This document shows positions 4,710-5,911 of a stretch of DNA of 5,911 nucleotides, piece after piece. The DNA comes from Chthoniobacterales bacterium (GTDB lineage: Bacteria; Verrucomicrobiota; Verrucomicrobiia; Chthoniobacterales; JACTMZ01). Location of the stretch: NCBI GenBank assembly GCA_017853515.1, contig JAFMJK010000272.1, forward strand, positions 1 through 5,911, in the 5' to 3' direction. A program made the translations under genes and the position numbers. Below the pieces are notes generated by a model. It did not search any database and was not told where the DNA came from. It saw nothing but the letters and a program-made list of their open reading frames with translations. Each line of letters begins with the position of its first letter. The stretch's first letter is position 1.

Positions 4710-5618
4710 ATGCAACGCTACAACATTGATACATGCGCCATGCTCGTCGAGTTCAACGCCAGTGTATGGACGGCGCGCAAGCTGGACCGTGGTGTGACTG
4801 ACGAAGTAGTGCGTGACAAGGGTGCGGCCGAGAAAGGTGCGGCGCGCGTCAACAAGAACCTGCTGGCTGGGCGCAAAGAGCTGGAGGTTATTCAGCAGTT
4901 CGTCAGCGAGATACGCAACTTCGTGTATGCCAACACGCTGCCGTGGTCTGACAGCGGGCTGCGCCTGTTGCCTGTCATCAAGTTCCAGAGCTTCAACGCT
5001 GACATGACCCAACACGAAGATAAGTATTGGAAACTGTGCGAGGACTTTGTGACAGTGTATCCGTCCTTGATTACTGCACAAGCAATGGCGTTGGGCACCA
5101 TGTTCAAGCGCGACGAGTATCCGTCACCCGACACCATCAAGGGCAAGTTTGGCTTCAGCGTCAACTACATGCCCGTGCCCACCTCCGGTGACTTCCGTGT
5201 CGATGTCGGTGATGCGGCGCAAGCGGAGCTGCAGAAGCAACTGGCAGAACTGGCTGACAAGAGGGTGGAGAGCGCGATGGCTGACGTGCGCGCCCGTATC
5301 AGTGACCACCTGAAGCGTATGTCTGACAGACTTACTGTTGACATCGTGGACGGACAGCCTAAGCCGCGTCGTTTCCATGACACGTTGGTAGACTCCGGGT
5401 TAGACCTGTGCGACATGGTCAAGTCTCTCAACATTACGCAGGATGCAGACCTTGAGCGGGCGCGGCTGGCGTTAGAGCGCAGCTTGACTAGTGTCAACGT
5501 TATTACCAAGAAGAACGGCAACGCGTTGACGGTGGCGGATACGCTGCGCGAGGACATGCAGCAACGCAGCGCCCTCAAGGCGCAGGTTGACGGTATGCTG
5601 GGTAAGTTCAACTGGTAA
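4710..5618 (+). CDS. DUF3150-like phage protein, candidate third component of the MoxR-VWA module
   Basis: The 302-residue product starts at ATG 4710. Its N-terminal half shows features I associate with DUF3150-type proteins: a short strand ending in VWTARK (19-24), a helical hairpin with GAARVNKNLL (43-52), TLPWSDSGLRLLP (76-88), an aromatic helical section through YPSLITAQAMALG (117-129) and PVPTSGDFRVD (155-165). From about 168 to 212 a charged, heptad-like helix (AELQKQLAELADKRVESAM...) is a likely coiled coil. The C-terminal 90 residues are helical and end in LGKFNW. No catalytic motif, signal peptide or membrane segment is seen. Such proteins are often found near AAA+/VWA genes in phages and mobile elements, as here, so an adaptor or substrate role is plausible. 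The family match comes from memory of the pattern, not a search, so confidence in the name is moderate while confidence in the gene is high. Confidence 0.85.
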   Translation: MQRYNIDTCAMLVEFNASVWTARKLDRGVTDEVVRDKGAAEKGAARVNKNLLAGRKELEVIQQFVSEIRNFVYANTLPWSDSGLRLLPVIKFQSFNADMTQHEDKYWKLCEDFVTVYPSLITAQAMALGTMFKRDEYPSPDTIKGKFGFSVNYMPVPTSGDFRVDVGDAAQAELQKQLAELADKRVESAMADVRARISDHLKRMSDRLTVDIVDGQPKPRRFHDTLVDSGLDLCDMVKSLNITQDADLERARLALERSLTSVNVITKKNGNALTVADTLREDMQQRSALKAQVDGMLGKFNW

Positions 5619-5621
5619 GGA
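5616..5621 (+). promoter_or_regulatory. Ribosome binding site overlapping the preceding stop codon
   Basis: TAAGGA at 5616-5621 includes the TAA stop of the DUF3150-like gene and ends 5 bases before ATG 5627. Translation of the two genes is probably coupled. Confidence 0.65.
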
Positions 5622-5626
5622 CAATC

Positions 5627-5827
5627 ATGGCAACAAAGCTAAATGGTGGTAAAGAAATCGTCCGTGAACTGGCGATTGTTGTGCAGGACGCTGGTGCACG
5701 GGAGTTAATCGTTACGGTGCGCGGGGACGGAATAATGTTCCTGCGTGCCAAAGGGCTGAAGCGGCAGGTTATGTGGAAGCTCGACGCGTTGTATGAGAAG
5801 GGTATTAAAGAGGGAAGGAGTATGTAA
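5627..5827 (+). CDS. Small 66-residue protein, function unknown
   Basis: The start is ATG 5627, 8 bases after the preceding stop, with TAAGGA overlapping that stop. The product is basic, with a predicted helix at residues 8-22, a beta pair (ARELIVTVRGDGIMFLRAKG, about 24-43) and a C-terminal helix (MWKLDALYEKGIKEG). The pattern of a strand pair followed by RAKG and a W...LY..G helix recalls short uncharacterised phage and bacterial proteins, but I cannot name a family. No enzyme motif is present. Its stop codon shares one base with the next start (TAATG), so it is most likely co-translated with the nuclease gene. Codon use is somewhat more AT-rich than in the upstream genes. Confidence 0.78.
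   Translation: MATKLNGGKEIVRELAIVVQDAGARELIVTVRGDGIMFLRAKGLKRQVMWKLDALYEKGIKEGRSM
5815..5820 (+). promoter_or_regulatory. Ribosome binding site for the VRR-NUC gene
   Basis: AAGGAG ends 6 bases before ATG 5827, which favours this ATG. A second in-frame ATG at 5833 would be 12 bases away and less well placed, though it begins directly at the conserved MTPEG. Confidence 0.7.
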
Positions 5828-5911
5828 TGGTTATGACACCAGAAGGCAAAGTAAAGAAGAAAGTTGTTGACATTCTGAAGGCGGCGGGTGCATATTACTT
5901 TTTCCCCGCAA
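5827..5911 (+). CDS. N-terminus of a VRR-NUC-type phage nuclease, cut by the window edge
   Basis: Twenty-eight codons are visible from ATG 5827 to the edge. The peptide reads MVMTPEGKVKKKVVDILK followed by AAGAYYFFPA. The pattern TPEGxVxxxVxxxLKxxGAYYFxP is the characteristic N-terminus of phage VRR-NUC domain proteins. These belong to the PD-(D/E)XK nuclease superfamily and are often encoded near phage replication and recombination genes, where they probably cut branched or flap DNA. The glutamate in TPEG belongs to the first conserved helix. The catalytic core lies beyond the window, so activity cannot be judged. The start overlaps the preceding stop in TAATG. The family call rests on a short segment but the pattern is distinctive. 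Confidence 0.75.
   Translation, partial: MVMTPEGKVKKKVVDILKAAGAYYFFPA

Overview
The window looks like part of a tailed double-stranded DNA phage (or prophage) genome, probably from a proteobacterial host. Nine genes lie on the + strand, tightly packed. Almost every one has a strong AGGAG-type ribosome binding site 5-8 bases before its ATG. Stop and start codons overlap or nearly touch in several places, and most products are small or uncharacterised proteins of the kind phages carry. Base composition looks moderately GC-rich by eye (not computed). No integrase, structural protein, tRNA or CRISPR array is visible, so the phage assignment is inferred from layout and families.

Left part (1-1833): the tail of a truncated gene (1-159) overlaps by ATGA a 185-residue, strongly acidic protein with a CPWDSGQ motif (156-713). 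An 85-base gap with three consecutive small inverted repeats follows, then a 344-residue protein I do not recognise (799-1833).

Central control region (1834-1941): this holds an unusually complete Shine-Dalgarno sequence with no proper gene behind it, a good sigma70-type promoter (TTGACA, 17 bases, TATTCT) whose spacer carries a tandem heptamer, and a perfect 8-bp hairpin. The hairpin nearly repeats one upstream of the 344-residue gene.

Right part (1942-5911): an apparent operon begins with a MoxR-type AAA+ ATPase (1942-3069). Next is its usual partner, a COG3864-type protein joining a HExxH metallopeptidase-like domain to a VWA domain with an intact metal-binding site (3097-4305). Then come a small basic protein (4322-4690), a 302-residue DUF3150-like protein (4710-5618), a 66-residue protein (5627-5827) and the start of a VRR-NUC-type nuclease (5827 to the edge).

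The ATPase and VWA protein probably act together as a chaperone-like remodelling machine, as in MoxR-VWA, RavA-ViaA and Mg/Co-chelatase pairs. The DUF3150-like protein is a candidate third component. The target is unknown. This phage-borne module is the most interesting content of the window.
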